A stretch of DNA of 64,000 nucleotides from Paracoccus maritimus (GCF_025195095.1 NZ_JANAVZ010000002.1:1-64000), one strand, 5' to 3'. Shown: positions 45,561 through 53,587, counted from the first letter of the stretch. Translations and numbers: made by a program. Notes: generated from the sequence alone by a model not told the origin.

Positions 45561-45635
45561 GGATGCGGGCCTTCCTTGCGAGAGATGCGGGGAAACCCTA
45601 TATTCTGCACCCAAGGACGAAAACGGGAACGCCCC

Positions 45636-45959
45636 ATGAACCTGCCTCCGAAAGTCACCGAACGCGCCTTTGCCCGCCTGGCCGAGATCAATGACGGCAG
45701 CGAGATCCGCCCCTTGCGGGTCGCGGTTGCCGGGGGCGGATGTTCCGGTTTCCAGTATGATATCCGTCTTGACCGGGCCGAGGACGACGACCTTGTGCTG
45801 GAAAGCGCGGGTCAGCGCGTCGTGGTCGATCCGGTATCGCTGCCCTATCTGGCCGGTGCCGTCATCGATTTCGAGGACGAGCTGATCGGCGCACGCTTCG
45901 TGATCGAGAATCCGAACGCCACCTCGAGCTGTGGCTGCGGCACGTCCTTTTCAATGTGA
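45636..45959 (+). CDS. erpA: Iron-sulfur cluster insertion protein ErpA
   Basis: A-type carriers hold an Fe-S cluster and pass it to target enzymes. The 107-residue protein has the three cluster cysteines C36 (GGGCSGF), C99 and C101 (SSCGCGTSFSM) and the family strand VVVDPVSLPYLAGAVIDFEDELIGARFVIENPNA in outline. It is of ErpA/IscA size. The real start is ATG 45636; the much longer frame upstream is antisense to dgt. It is divergent from dgt, with the two starts 75 bases apart. Confidence 0.93.
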   Translation: MNLPPKVTERAFARLAEINDGSEIRPLRVAVAGGGCSGFQYDIRLDRAEDDDLVLESAGQRVVVDPVSLPYLAGAVIDFEDELIGARFVIENPNATSSCGCGTSFSM

Positions 45960-45960
45960 T

Positions 45961-46557
45961 CTAGTCGCAGACGCGCGAGCGAAGTTCGAGTTCCTGTTCC
46001 AGATAGCGCAACGGCGGATGGTCCGGCGCATCCGGGCCGCCCAGAAGCCGCGCGATTCGCGCGGCTTCTTCCAGTTCCATGACCGAGCTATCAAATGTCG
46101 CGATCTGGCACTGGTCCTGCGGTCGCGCCTCGGCCAGTTTCACGGTTCCATCAGTTTGGATCAGCGTGACTAGATAGCCGCTGCGCCGACCGATTCCGAT
46201 GATGCGGAACTCCAGAGGCGACGTGGTTTCGGTCCATTCTGTTTCAGCGCCGAACAGGGTTTCCTGATTATGCCATTCGGTGCCGTGCGCAAAGCGCAGG
46301 TCATATTCACCGGGGGGGACAAGAATGCGAAACAGATCGCCGCCATGGATGTAGCCCGCCATCACCCGTCGATCCTGATCCGGTTCGACCAGAAATACGA
46401 CATAATCCCGACCGGGCGGCGTTCGGATATGCAGGGGAAATGTCGCGGGCAGCCCGCTTTGGTTCCACATCAGCCCCGCGCGCGGCCGATCCGATGCCGA
46501 CGCAACGGATGCGGGCAGGATCAGGCACAGGATCAGGGCAAGCAGGCGACAGGACAT
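45961..46557 (-). CDS. Hypothetical exported protein
   Basis: The 198-residue protein has a signal peptide (MSCRLLALILCLILPASVASA). The mature part is probably mostly beta: a run of strands such as DYVVFLVEPDQDRRVMAGYIHGG, FRILVPPGEYDLRFAHGTEWH, FRIIGIGRRSGYLVTLI, and a C-terminal helix. The segment V-P-P-G-E-Y-D-L-R resembles carboxypeptidase-regulatory-like or DUF-type beta domains that bind carbohydrate or wall, but I do not recognise a family. One cysteine lies near the end. ATG 46557 gives the best signal peptide but has GGAAGG directly adjoining; the frame extends to 46596. It converges with erpA, two bases apart. Confidence 0.7.
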   Translation of the reverse strand: MSCRLLALILCLILPASVASASDRPRAGLMWNQSGLPATFPLHIRTPPGRDYVVFLVEPDQDRRVMAGYIHGGDLFRILVPPGEYDLRFAHGTEWHNQETLFGAETEWTETTSPLEFRIIGIGRRSGYLVTLIQTDGTVKLAEARPQDQCQIATFDSSVMELEEAARIARLLGGPDAPDHPPLRYLEQELELRSRVCD

Positions 46558-46624
46558 CCTTCCATCACAGTGACACGGCTTGGTGCAGGTTGCCAATCAC
46601 GGTGCCGCTGATAAAGATGCCGCC

Positions 46625-47410
46625 ATGAAGATCGCTAGTTTCAACATCAATGGCGTCAAGGCGCGGATCGGGGCGCTGACCGACTGGCTGGCCGGCGCAG
46701 ATGCCGATGTCGTGGTCCTGCAGGAAATCAAATCCGTGGACGAGGGCTTTCCGCGCGAACATTTCGGCGATCTGGGCTGGAATGTCGAAACCCACGGGCA
46801 GAAAGGCTTCAACGGGGTCGCGATCCTGTCGAAGCTGCCGCTGGAGGACGTGACGCGTGGCCTGCCGGGTGACGAGACGGACGATCAGTCCCGCTATATC
46901 GAGGCGACCGTGGTCGGTGATCGCGCAGTTCGTATCGCGGGATTGTATCTGCCCAACGGCAACCCGGCGCCCGGCCCGAAATACGACTACAAGCTGGCCT
47001 GGATGGAACGTCTGCGAGTCCATGCGGCGTCGCTGCTGGCCAGCGAGATGCTGGTCGTGATGCTGGGCGACTATAACGTGATCCCAGAGCCTCGCGACGC
47101 GGCAAAACCCGAGAAATGGGCCGAGGACGCGTTGTTCCTGCCCGCAAGCCGTGCGGCGCTTCGGTCGATCCTGTGGCAGGGCTGGATCGACGCGGTGCGC
47201 ATCCGCGATCCTTGGGCCGGGCGCGGCCCGTTTACATTCTGGGATTACCAGGGCGGTGCCTGGAACCGAGATGACGGCATCCGGATCGATCACCTGCTGC
47301 TGTCGCCGCAGGCTGCGGATTTGATGGTCGAGACAGGCGTGGACCGCGAGGCGCGGGCAGGCGAGAAACCCAGCGATCACGTTCCGGTCTGGGTGCGGCT
47401 GGCCGCCTAG
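46625..47410 (+). CDS. xth: Exodeoxyribonuclease III
   Basis: ExoIII/XthA cuts at abasic sites and removes 3' blocks in base-excision repair. The 261-residue protein has the exonuclease-endonuclease-phosphatase motifs in order: IASFNINGVKAR, VVLQEIKS (metal glutamate), GLYLPNGN, MLGDYNV (catalytic Asp-Asn region), the family-specific FTFWDYQGGAW...GIRIDHLLLS and the closing SDHVPVW (catalytic Asp-His). Length is typical. The start is ATG 46625. Confidence 0.95.
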   Translation: MKIASFNINGVKARIGALTDWLAGADADVVVLQEIKSVDEGFPREHFGDLGWNVETHGQKGFNGVAILSKLPLEDVTRGLPGDETDDQSRYIEATVVGDRAVRIAGLYLPNGNPAPGPKYDYKLAWMERLRVHAASLLASEMLVVMLGDYNVIPEPRDAAKPEKWAEDALFLPASRAALRSILWQGWIDAVRIRDPWAGRGPFTFWDYQGGAWNRDDGIRIDHLLLSPQAADLMVETGVDREARAGEKPSDHVPVWVRLAA

Positions 47411-47478
47411 GGGACTTCACCGGGACGTGAATCGTCGTGTGGGTTCGGCGTCTCGACGCGGGCGGCTGCATCTGGAAG

Positions 47479-47823
47479 ATGAGTGGCATGAAGAACCTGT
47501 CCGCGGCGATTTTGTCACTGTTTGTCCTGGCGCTGCTGCCGTGGGGCGCGTTCGGCCACGCATATCCGGCGCGTGCGAGCGACATGGCACAGATGGCCAT
47601 GGAGGAACGCGCCGCGCAAACGAGCGTTGCCGAGGCGACCCCGCAACGCCGCTGTCACGGTCCGGCCTTGCCGGGCTATCCATGCCAGCACGATCATGCG
47701 GTGCCACCTGCGGGGATCGATGTGCCTACAGGTGGACGGGCAAGCCTGTCCTGGCCGCGCGGAACCCCGGCCTTGCAGGGGATCGAGCCGCCGGGGCTGC
47801 TGGACCCGCCGCGCAAGGGCTGA
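47479..47823 (+). CDS. Small exported protein, unknown function
   Basis: The 114-residue product has a signal peptide (KNLSAAILSLFVLALLPWGAFG, cleavage near HAYPARA). Its mature part is rich in Pro, Ala, Gly and His, with two cysteines (RRCHGP and YPCQHD) and a Met/His-bearing stretch (SDMAQMAMEE). It ends in PPGLLDPPRKG. Such short Met/His/Cys exported proteins are often found near metal-handling genes, but metal binding here is only inferred. The start may be ATG 47479 or 47488 (both in frame). It precedes the L,D-transpeptidase gene by 60 bases. Confidence 0.6.
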   Translation: MSGMKNLSAAILSLFVLALLPWGAFGHAYPARASDMAQMAMEERAAQTSVAEATPQRRCHGPALPGYPCQHDHAVPPAGIDVPTGGRASLSWPRGTPALQGIEPPGLLDPPRKG

Positions 47824-47883
47824 CCCATTATCGTGGCGCCCGCGTGGGCGCATGTCAGTTCAGACCGCATTCAAGGAAATATC

Positions 47884-48573
47884 ATGAAACGCCGCATTTT
47901 TCTGACGGGTGGTTCGGCCGCCGTTCTGGCCGCATGCGCCAAGTCCGAACCCAAGCCCGTTGCCACGCTGCCATCGCCGGCGATGCAGATGCTGCCGGCG
48001 CGCTATGGCGCCATCAATGACGAACCGTTCCCGATCCCGGCCGTCCCGCAAGGCGTCGTTCCGCCCGATCTGTGGCGGCAAGAGGTCAAGAACCCGTATC
48101 CCGACCAGTCGCCCGGCACCGTCGTCGTCGATCCCGATCGCGCGTTGCTGCACCTGATCCAAAAAGACGGCATGGCGCTGCGCTATGGTGTGGGGGTGGG
48201 TGCTGCCGGTTTTGCCTGGAACGGCGCGGCACGCATGCAGTTCAAGCGCAAATGGCCCCGCTGGACACCACCGGACGAGATGGTGGCCCGGCGTCCCGAT
48301 CTGGAACCCTATTCGATCGCCAATGGCGGCATGGATGGCGGTCCGGGCAATCCGCTGGGATCGCGCGCGCTGTATCTGTTCCAGAACGGTCAGGACACCT
48401 TGTATCGCATCCATGGCGGGTGCGAGCCGCAATACCTGGGCCAGGCGGTGTCGTCGGGCTGTATCCGGCTGCTGGATCAGGACGCCATCGACATCTATGA
48501 ACGCGTCCCGCACGGCGCGGCGGTGGTCGTCTTGCCCTCTGTCTGGAAAGAAGGTGCGCGCGGGATCTATTGA
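47884..48573 (+). CDS. L,D-transpeptidase (YkuD) lipoprotein
   Basis: L,D-transpeptidases make 3-3 peptidoglycan cross-links or attach proteins to the wall. The 229-residue protein starts with a twin-arginine-containing signal (MKRRIFLTGGSAAVLAAC) with a lipobox at C18. The YkuD catalytic site is H177 (RIHGG) and C193 in VSSGCIRLLDQD. The segment TVVVDPDRALLHLIQKDG...YGVGVG opens the domain, and RWTPPDEM follows as usual. AAGGAAATATC precedes ATG 47884. It acts in the periplasm. Confidence 0.93.
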   Translation: MKRRIFLTGGSAAVLAACAKSEPKPVATLPSPAMQMLPARYGAINDEPFPIPAVPQGVVPPDLWRQEVKNPYPDQSPGTVVVDPDRALLHLIQKDGMALRYGVGVGAAGFAWNGAARMQFKRKWPRWTPPDEMVARRPDLEPYSIANGGMDGGPGNPLGSRALYLFQNGQDTLYRIHGGCEPQYLGQAVSSGCIRLLDQDAIDIYERVPHGAAVVVLPSVWKEGARGIY

Positions 48574-48589
48574 ACCCGGTCCTGTCAGG

Positions 48590-49477
48590 TCACAACACCA
48601 GAATGCCGGAATGCTTGGCCTTGTATTCCGGCTCGACATGAATGGTGATGCGCGCGTCGGTCAGGCGCGCGCGCAGGGACTGTTCGATCCGGTCGCAGAT
48701 GTCATGCGCCTCATCGACCGTAGTCTGACCGTCGATGACAAGGTGAAAATCGATGAAGGTCACGCTGCCGGCGTGACGGGTGCGCAGGTCATGCGCCTCG
48801 AGCGCGCCGGTGGCCTTGTCCGAGATGATCGCCCGGATATCCGCCAGGGTGTCGTCGGACACCGCCTCGTCCATCAATCCGCTGAGCGAGGACGCGGTGA
48901 CCTTCCATCCCGACCAGAGGATGTTCAGCCCCACCAGACCGGCAAGCAGCGGGTCCAGCACGGTCCAGCCGGTTGCCACGGCCAGCAGAACGCCCGACAG
49001 CACCCCGACGGACGAGATCACATCGGACAGAAGATGCTTGCCGTCCGCGACAAGCGCAGGCGATTCAAGACGCCGTCCCTGCCTGATCAGCACCCAGCAC
49101 CAGATCGTGTTCAGCACACCCGCGGCAGCGTTGACCGCGATCCCGGCGAACGGCGCGTTCAGAGCGGGCGGATGCATCAGCCCCAGCCACGCCTCTCGCA
49201 TGATCAGCAGCGCCGCGACGATGATCATCACGCCTTCCAGCACGGCGCTGAAAAACTCCGCCTTGTGATGGCCGTAGGGATGATCCGAATCCGCCGGGCG
49301 CGCGGCGACGCGTATGGCGATCAGCGCGGCGATCGCGGTGGCGACGTTGACGGTGCTTTCCAGCGCATCCGACAGCAGCGCGACAGATCCGGTCATCACC
49401 CATGCCAGCAGCTTCAGCCCCAGAACGGCTATGCCGACGACGATGCTTCCTGCGGCGATCTTCAGCGTGTTGGACAT
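48590..49477 (-). CDS. Cation diffusion facilitator metal transporter
   Basis: CDF proteins export Zn2+, Fe2+, Co2+ or similar in exchange for protons. The 295-residue protein has six helices with the metal site in helix 2 (ALLSDALESTVN, D37 and nearby) and helix 5 (HLLSDVISSVG). The cytoplasmic histidine motif is HPYGHHKAEFF (residues 66-76), and a C-terminal domain carries HDLRTRHAGSVTFIDFHLVID. The metal cannot be told. ATG 49477 begins right before helix 1; the frame up to 49642 is ignored. It converges with the L,D-transpeptidase gene. Confidence 0.93.
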   Translation of the reverse strand: MSNTLKIAAGSIVVGIAVLGLKLLAWVMTGSVALLSDALESTVNVATAIAALIAIRVAARPADSDHPYGHHKAEFFSAVLEGVMIIVAALLIMREAWLGLMHPPALNAPFAGIAVNAAAGVLNTIWCWVLIRQGRRLESPALVADGKHLLSDVISSVGVLSGVLLAVATGWTVLDPLLAGLVGLNILWSGWKVTASSLSGLMDEAVSDDTLADIRAIISDKATGALEAHDLRTRHAGSVTFIDFHLVIDGQTTVDEAHDICDRIEQSLRARLTDARITIHVEPEYKAKHSGILVL

Positions 49478-49574
49478 CGCATATCCCGTGATCTGGACCC
49501 TCGCCCTGCGGCGGCCGGCCGCAAGTGCCAGATCACCCGGTTGATCGCAACCCTTGTCGCGACGCAGGCGGCGA

Positions 49575-49913
49575 TCAATCCCTGTCGTCGGGCTCTTCGT
49601 TGTCGTCGCCGAAGCGGGCGTCGTCGTCGTATTCGTCCTCACCCTCGTTCACATATTTGGAACTGAGCTTGATCGAATGATTGTCGTGGATCGGGTCCAT
49701 GACGACATCGGACGGGATCTCACCGGCCAGCCACTCGCGCAGTTCGTCGCGAACCTCGGATGGTTCCTGCCCGGTGACCTCGGCCAGATAGGCGACGAAG
49801 GCGCGTTGTTCGCCGTCGATCTCGTCCAGTTCTGCCTCGTCAACCTCGGGCCACTTGTCCTGAATCGCCTCGTAGAAGGCCGGCCAGTTTTCCTGAACGT
49901 GGTGCCATTTCAT
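49575..49913 (-). CDS. Small acidic protein, CsbD-like N-terminus
   Basis: The 112-residue product begins MKWHHVQENWPAFYEAIQDKWPEVDEAEL, recalling the CsbD stress-protein start (W-x-x-W-x-x-K/D-W). It continues with a short helical region and a strongly acidic C-terminus (EGEDEYDDDARFGDDNEEPDDRD). I recall similar proteins in Rhodobacteraceae; function unknown, possibly a stress response. The ribosome site CGAGGAG lies inside the end of the entericidin-like gene, whose TAG is directly followed by this ATG, so the two are coupled. Confidence 0.8.
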   Translation of the reverse strand: MKWHHVQENWPAFYEAIQDKWPEVDEAELDEIDGEQRAFVAYLAEVTGQEPSEVRDELREWLAGEIPSDVVMDPIHDNHSIKLSSKYVNEGEDEYDDDARFGDDNEEPDDRD

Positions 49914-50042
49914 CTAGTAACTCCTCGGTAGGCTTTGCTGGAACCAGCGGGCCGAGCCGGTGATATCCTCGCCAACACCGGCGACCGTATTGCATCCGGC
50001 CAGCAACGCGCAGGCCAGGATTATTGTTGCGACTGCTCTCAT
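49914..50042 (-). CDS. Entericidin-like small lipoprotein
   Basis: A 42-residue frame on the minus strand: signal MRAVATIILACALLAGC with lipobox LAGC (C17), then NTVAGVGEDITGSARWFQQ. This is the entericidin A/B pattern (CNT-x-x-GxGxDI). Entericidins are tiny outer-membrane lipoproteins linked to stationary-phase lysis or envelope stress. AGGAGG lies 6 bases before the ATG at 50042. The ATG overlaps the stop of the solute-binding protein gene (ATGA) and the TAG abuts the next ATG, so all three genes are translationally linked. Too short for routine gene calling. Confidence 0.88.
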   Translation of the reverse strand: MRAVATIILACALLAGCNTVAGVGEDITGSARWFQQSLPRSY

Positions 50043-51898
50043 TTTTTTGCCTCCTGCCACCAGACCTCGGGAAGAAACCCGGGCCAGTCGCCGTAAAGGG
50101 GTGTCTTTTCAGGATAATGCAGGTCGGCGGAATGGGCCAGACGCGAGATCGGCGAGAAGCTGACCGGGATCACATATCTGCCGGCCGTCAGGACACGATC
50201 CAGTGCGCGCACGGCGGATGTGAACTCGTCCTCGGTCGTCGCTTCCAGCATCGCGCCGATCATTGCTTCGGCCGCCGGGCTGTTCATGCCCATCCAGTTG
50301 CGGCTGCCGGGCAGGGTGACGCCGTCATGGCCCCAATACAGCAGCTGTTCATTACCCGGCGACAGCGACAGCGCGCGTTCATACCACGTCATGTCGAAAT
50401 CGTAGTTGTTGGTCCGCTGAACGAATTGGGCGGAATCAAGCAGCGTCACCCGCGGCGTGATGCCAAGATTGCCAAGAGCCTGCAGGAAGATGTCGTGGAT
50501 CTGCTGGGTTTCGGATGCGGATCGCATCGCGCTGCCGGACTGGTTCAGCAGGATTTCGAAACTGAACGGACGGCCGTCGGCATTCTTCATCGCGCCGTCC
50601 TGAACGGTCCAGCCTGCTTCTTCCATCAGCTTCAGCGCGCGGCGCAGCGCGCCGCGGTCCAGGATCCGCTCGCTGCCTTCGGGAAAGCTGTAGCCTTCGA
50701 TCGCGTCGGGCGGCAGCTTGTCCGCGAAGGGCTTTAGCAATTCAAGAACGCGCCCCTCGGCCGGTCCCGGCTGCATCGCCAGCACCGAGTTCGAGAAATA
50801 CGAGGTGATCCGCGGATCGGCGCCGCCATTCAGCGTGTTGTTGATGAACTGAAAATTGAAGGCCTCGATCATCGCCTGCCGCACGCGCCAATCGGCGAAG
50901 ATCGGATCGCGGGTATTCATGACCAGACCCATGATACCCGAAGGCCGTTCGTTCGGAATTTCTGATTTGACCACGCGGCCTTCGGTCATCAGCGGAAAAT
51001 CGTATTCGTTCTGCCAACGCTGCGGCGACAATTCACGCCAGATGTTCACGTCGCCGGCCTTGAATGCCTCGAACATTGCGCTGGCATCGCCGAAATAATC
51101 ATACCGGATCTCGTTGAAATTGTTCAGGCCGCGATTGATCGGCAGATCCTTGCCCCAGTAATCGGGATTCAGCCGAAAGCTGATCGACCGGCCGGGATCG
51201 ACCTTGTCGATCACATAGGCACCCGAGCCGATTGGCGGTTCCAGACCGGATTCCGCAAAATTCTGATCCTGCCACTGGGACTTTTTGAGGATCGGCCGCA
51301 TCCCCATCAGCATTGCCAGTTCGCGGTCGCTTTCCTTGAACGTGAACCGGATGCTGCGGTCGCCGGTCTTCTGCATCTTGGCGACCTTGGCCCAGGCGCC
51401 CAGATATCGCGGATGACCGACGGTCCCCAGCGTCTTGTAGGACCACATCACGTCTTCGACAGTCACGGGCGAGCCATCCGAAAATTCAGCCTCGGGGCGC
51501 AGGGTGAACTCGACCCATGTCCGGTCGGGATCGGTTTCGACCGACTCGGCCAGCAGCCCGTACAGCGTGAACGGCTCGTCGATCGACCGCATCATCAACG
51601 TCTCGGCGACATGCACGCCGACGCCCCAGGCGGCATTTCCCTTCAGCACCCAGGGTTTCAGGGAATCGAAGCTGCCGGGTTCGGCCAGACGAATCGTCCC
51701 GCCTTTCGGGGCCTCCGGATTCGCATAGGGAAGGCTGGAAAAGCCTTTCTCCAGCGCAGGTTCTCCATACATTGCAATGCCATGGGTCGGCTCGGCGGGA
51801 CTTGCCAGCGGCATTGCTGCAACACCGGCTGTCGCTAGAACCAAGATCGTGAATCCGCGTCTGATCGCGCATTTGTTAAGGTTTTTGAAGATTCGCAT
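50039..51898 (-). CDS. Peptide/oligopeptide ABC-transporter binding protein
   Basis: The 619-residue protein has a signal peptide (through about residue 35, LASPAEP) and the family-5 solute-binding fold. The block HGIAMYGEPALEKGFSSLPYANPEAPKGGTI marks the YejA-type branch. It continues with FTLRPEAEFSDGSPVTVEDVMWSYKTL and later WRVRQAMIEAFNFQFIN. YejA-type proteins bring oligopeptides, including microcin C-like peptides, to an ABC importer. No permease or ATPase genes are adjacent; instead an entericidin-like gene overlaps its end. It may be an orphan binding protein serving a transporter encoded elsewhere. Confidence 0.93.
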   Translation of the reverse strand: MRIFKNLNKCAIRRGFTILVLATAGVAAMPLASPAEPTHGIAMYGEPALEKGFSSLPYANPEAPKGGTIRLAEPGSFDSLKPWVLKGNAAWGVGVHVAETLMMRSIDEPFTLYGLLAESVETDPDRTWVEFTLRPEAEFSDGSPVTVEDVMWSYKTLGTVGHPRYLGAWAKVAKMQKTGDRSIRFTFKESDRELAMLMGMRPILKKSQWQDQNFAESGLEPPIGSGAYVIDKVDPGRSISFRLNPDYWGKDLPINRGLNNFNEIRYDYFGDASAMFEAFKAGDVNIWRELSPQRWQNEYDFPLMTEGRVVKSEIPNERPSGIMGLVMNTRDPIFADWRVRQAMIEAFNFQFINNTLNGGADPRITSYFSNSVLAMQPGPAEGRVLELLKPFADKLPPDAIEGYSFPEGSERILDRGALRRALKLMEEAGWTVQDGAMKNADGRPFSFEILLNQSGSAMRSASETQQIHDIFLQALGNLGITPRVTLLDSAQFVQRTNNYDFDMTWYERALSLSPGNEQLLYWGHDGVTLPGSRNWMGMNSPAAEAMIGAMLEATTEDEFTSAVRALDRVLTAGRYVIPVSFSPISRLAHSADLHYPEKTPLYGDWPGFLPEVWWQEAKK

Positions 51899-51982
51899 CG
51901 CCGCCTGCCTCGTCGTTCTTTGTTTGCCCGCGATTTCAACAGGCTCGGTCCAGAGGCGTCAATGGCAGCGCGAACTTCACTG

Positions 51983-52011
51983 TTGGACTCGGGCGGGGAG
52001 TCGCGTATAAA
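51983..52011 (+). promoter_or_regulatory. Sigma-70-type promoter for orphan transcript
   Basis: TTGGAC (51983-51988) and TATAAA (52006-52011) are separated by exactly 17 bases, close to the sigma-70 consensus. Transcription should begin near 52018. No coding sequence follows before a terminator at 52064-52092. Confidence 0.65.
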
Positions 52012-52017
52012 TAACTC

Positions 52018-52092
52018 ACTGCTCGATAGGTTTCTTGCCTGTATGAAACCTGCCTCATGACTTGCGCCCGCCTTGTGCGGGCGCTTTTTTTT
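52018..52092 (+). ncRNA. Candidate small RNA, ~75 nt
   Basis: Between a good promoter and a strong rho-independent terminator lies a ~75-base transcript with no plausible reading frame. It can form a first hairpin (AGGTTTC at 52028-52034 with GAAACCT at 52045-52051), a short single-stranded linker (GCCTCATGACTT), and the terminator hairpin. Hairpin, linker and U-tailed terminator is the usual design of Hfq-dependent sRNAs. It is divergent from the peptide-binding protein gene and upstream of bdhA. I do not recognise it as a named sRNA. Confidence 0.6.
52064..52092 (+). terminator. Rho-independent terminator of the orphan transcript
   Basis: GCGCCCGC (52064-52071), loop CTTGT, GCGGGCGC (52077-52084), then eight T residues (52085-52092). 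This is the most canonical intrinsic terminator in the window. No plus-strand protein gene lies upstream for several kilobases, so it must serve the short transcript. Confidence 0.85.
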
Positions 52093-52246
52093 GCGCGCAG
52101 CGCATGGCAGCCATGAGGGAACGAGGCAGAATACCCGACGTTGTCATCGTGGCCGCTGCGATGCGGCGAATGCGCGGTTTTCCGGCTGCGCCGCCCCTGA
52201 GGGACAGTTAAGCTGCCGGCGAACGCGAAACTGATCGGGGAAACCA

Positions 52247-53029
52247 ATGTTCGAGAAATTTCTGACAGGCAAGACGGCGGTGGTGACGGGATCGAATTCC
52301 GGGATCGGACTGGGCGTCGCACATCAGCTTGCCAACGCCGGCGCCGATCTGGTGCTGAACAGCTTTACCGACAATGACGAAGACCACGCCCTTGCCGAGG
52401 AAATGGCGCGTCAGCACGGGGTAAAGGTTCGCTATATCAAGGCCGACATGTCCAAGGGCGACGAATGCCGGGCGCTGGTCGAGCAGGCCGGCCAGTGCGA
52501 TATTCTGGTCAACAACGCCGGGATCCAGCATGTTGCTCCGATCCCGGATTTCCCGGTCGAGAAATGGGATGCGATCATCGCGATCAACATGTCGTCGTCA
52601 TTTCACACGACCGCCGCTGCCCTGCCGATGATGCGCAAGGCAGGCTGGGGCAGGGTGGTGAACATCGCCTCGGCCCACGGTCTGACCGCAAGCCCGTTCA
52701 AGTCCGCCTATGTCGCCGCCAAGCACGGGGTGGTCGGCCTGACCAAGGTCACGGCGCTGGAAACCGCGCAGGAAAAGATCACCTGCAACGCCATCTGTCC
52801 GGGCTATGTGCTGACGCCGCTGGTCGAAAAGCAGATCCCCGACACGATGAAGGAATACAACATGAGCCGCGAGGAGGTGGTGAAGAACGTCCTGTTGACG
52901 CGACAGCCGTCGAAGGAATTCGCAACCGTGGAAGAGATCGGCGACACGGCTGTGTTCCTGTGCAGCGATGCGGCTGCTCAGATCACCGGTACGACGATCA
53001 GCGTCGATGGCGGCTGGACGGCGCTGTGA
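52247..53029 (+). CDS. bdhA: 3-hydroxybutyrate dehydrogenase
   Basis: BdhA interconverts D-3-hydroxybutyrate and acetoacetate with NAD, a step in using polyhydroxybutyrate. The 260-residue short-chain dehydrogenase has the cofactor loop TGSNSGIG (residues 14-21) and NNAGIQHVAPI typical of this enzyme. The catalytic S142, Y155 and K159 lie in IASAHGL and YVAAKHG, and the C-terminus SVDGGWTAL is standard. It follows the sRNA candidate and is translationally linked to a 47-residue ORF. Confidence 0.93.
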   Translation: MFEKFLTGKTAVVTGSNSGIGLGVAHQLANAGADLVLNSFTDNDEDHALAEEMARQHGVKVRYIKADMSKGDECRALVEQAGQCDILVNNAGIQHVAPIPDFPVEKWDAIIAINMSSSFHTTAAALPMMRKAGWGRVVNIASAHGLTASPFKSAYVAAKHGVVGLTKVTALETAQEKITCNAICPGYVLTPLVEKQIPDTMKEYNMSREEVVKNVLLTRQPSKEFATVEEIGDTAVFLCSDAAAQITGTTISVDGGWTAL

Positions 53030-53169
53030 CGTCGTTTCGGCAGCTTGCCGCGCGAGCGGGCCGGATGATCGAGCGTTGGAGTAGCCGGCGCGCTGAAAAG
53101 AACCGTCGCTTCAAGATTCCCTATCATCTGGGGGTGAAACCCTACGACAAGCGCTGCAACGGCAAGTAG
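53026..53169 (+). CDS. 47-residue basic protein coupled to bdhA
   Basis: A frame starting with GTG 53026, which overlaps the bdhA stop (GTGA), encodes 47 residues. It is highly basic: MTSFRQLAARAGRMIERWSS, then RRAEKNRRFKIPYHLGVKPYDKRCNGK in outline. One cysteine is near the end. There is no membrane segment. A strong terminator follows 13 bases after its stop, consistent with it being the last gene of the unit. I do not recognise a family; it could be a nucleic-acid-binding micro-protein, which is only inferred from its charge. Confidence 0.5.
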   Translation: MTSFRQLAARAGRMIERWSSRRAEKNRRFKIPYHLGVKPYDKRCNGK

Positions 53170-53182
53170 GCGGAAATGAGAA

Positions 53183-53207
53183 GGGGCCGAATATTCGGCC
53201 CCTTTTT
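53183..53207. terminator. Bidirectional terminator
   Basis: GGGGCCGAAT (53183-53192) and ATTCGGCCCC (53193-53202) form a perfect palindrome followed by TTTTT in the plus direction. In the minus direction the bases TTCTC follow. It ends the bdhA unit and probably the facing host-attachment gene, whose stop is at 53216. Confidence 0.85.
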
Positions 53208-53215
53208 CGCGTGGC

Positions 53216-53587
53216 TCAACTGAGCGCGTTCGCGACCGCTGTACGATCCGCGCCCGTCAGTGTTTTGGCCACCTCTTTCGCGATCCGCTGCTGCAACTGC
53301 TTGTGATATTTTTTGCGCAGCTGTCCCAATGTCGTGGGATCGGCGATCACTGCCAGTTCATCCGCCTTCTGACGCAACACCAGATCGTTCAGGAAATGCG
53401 CAAGCCCAGCGGCGAAGGCGGCTTCATCGACATCGCGCGTTGAATTGGCTTCCAGTTCGGCATCCGCGAAGTCCTGCTGGGTCAGATGGCGTGTCTGTTC
53501 CAGATCCAGCCCGTGACGGGCGCGGTTCCGGAACAGTGTTGCGGTATGGCCGTCGGCGACGACCACCAGCGCATTGCGAGACAGCAT
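53216..53587 (-). CDS. Host attachment protein family
   Basis: The 123-residue protein starts with ALVVVADGHTATLFRNRARHGLDLEQ and ends LRKKYHKQLQQRIAKEVAKTLTG. These are marks of the family first named for a factor needed for plant-cell attachment and later placed among bacterial release-factor-like (baeRF) domains. The actual function is unclear; ribosome-related roles are suggested by fold only. AAGGAGAA precedes the ATG at 53587. It follows the aminotransferase gene (minus strand) with a separate start. Confidence 0.88.
   Translation of the reverse strand: MLSRNALVVVADGHTATLFRNRARHGLDLEQTRHLTQQDFADAELEANSTRDVDEAAFAAGLAHFLNDLVLRQKADELAVIADPTTLGQLRKKYHKQLQQRIAKEVAKTLTGADRTAVANALS

Noticed and set aside
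53216-53587. Host attachment protein as evidence for a plant symbiosis or virulence locus
   Set aside because: The family is widespread in free-living alphaproteobacteria and no attachment, pilus or secretion genes are nearby; the name is historical.
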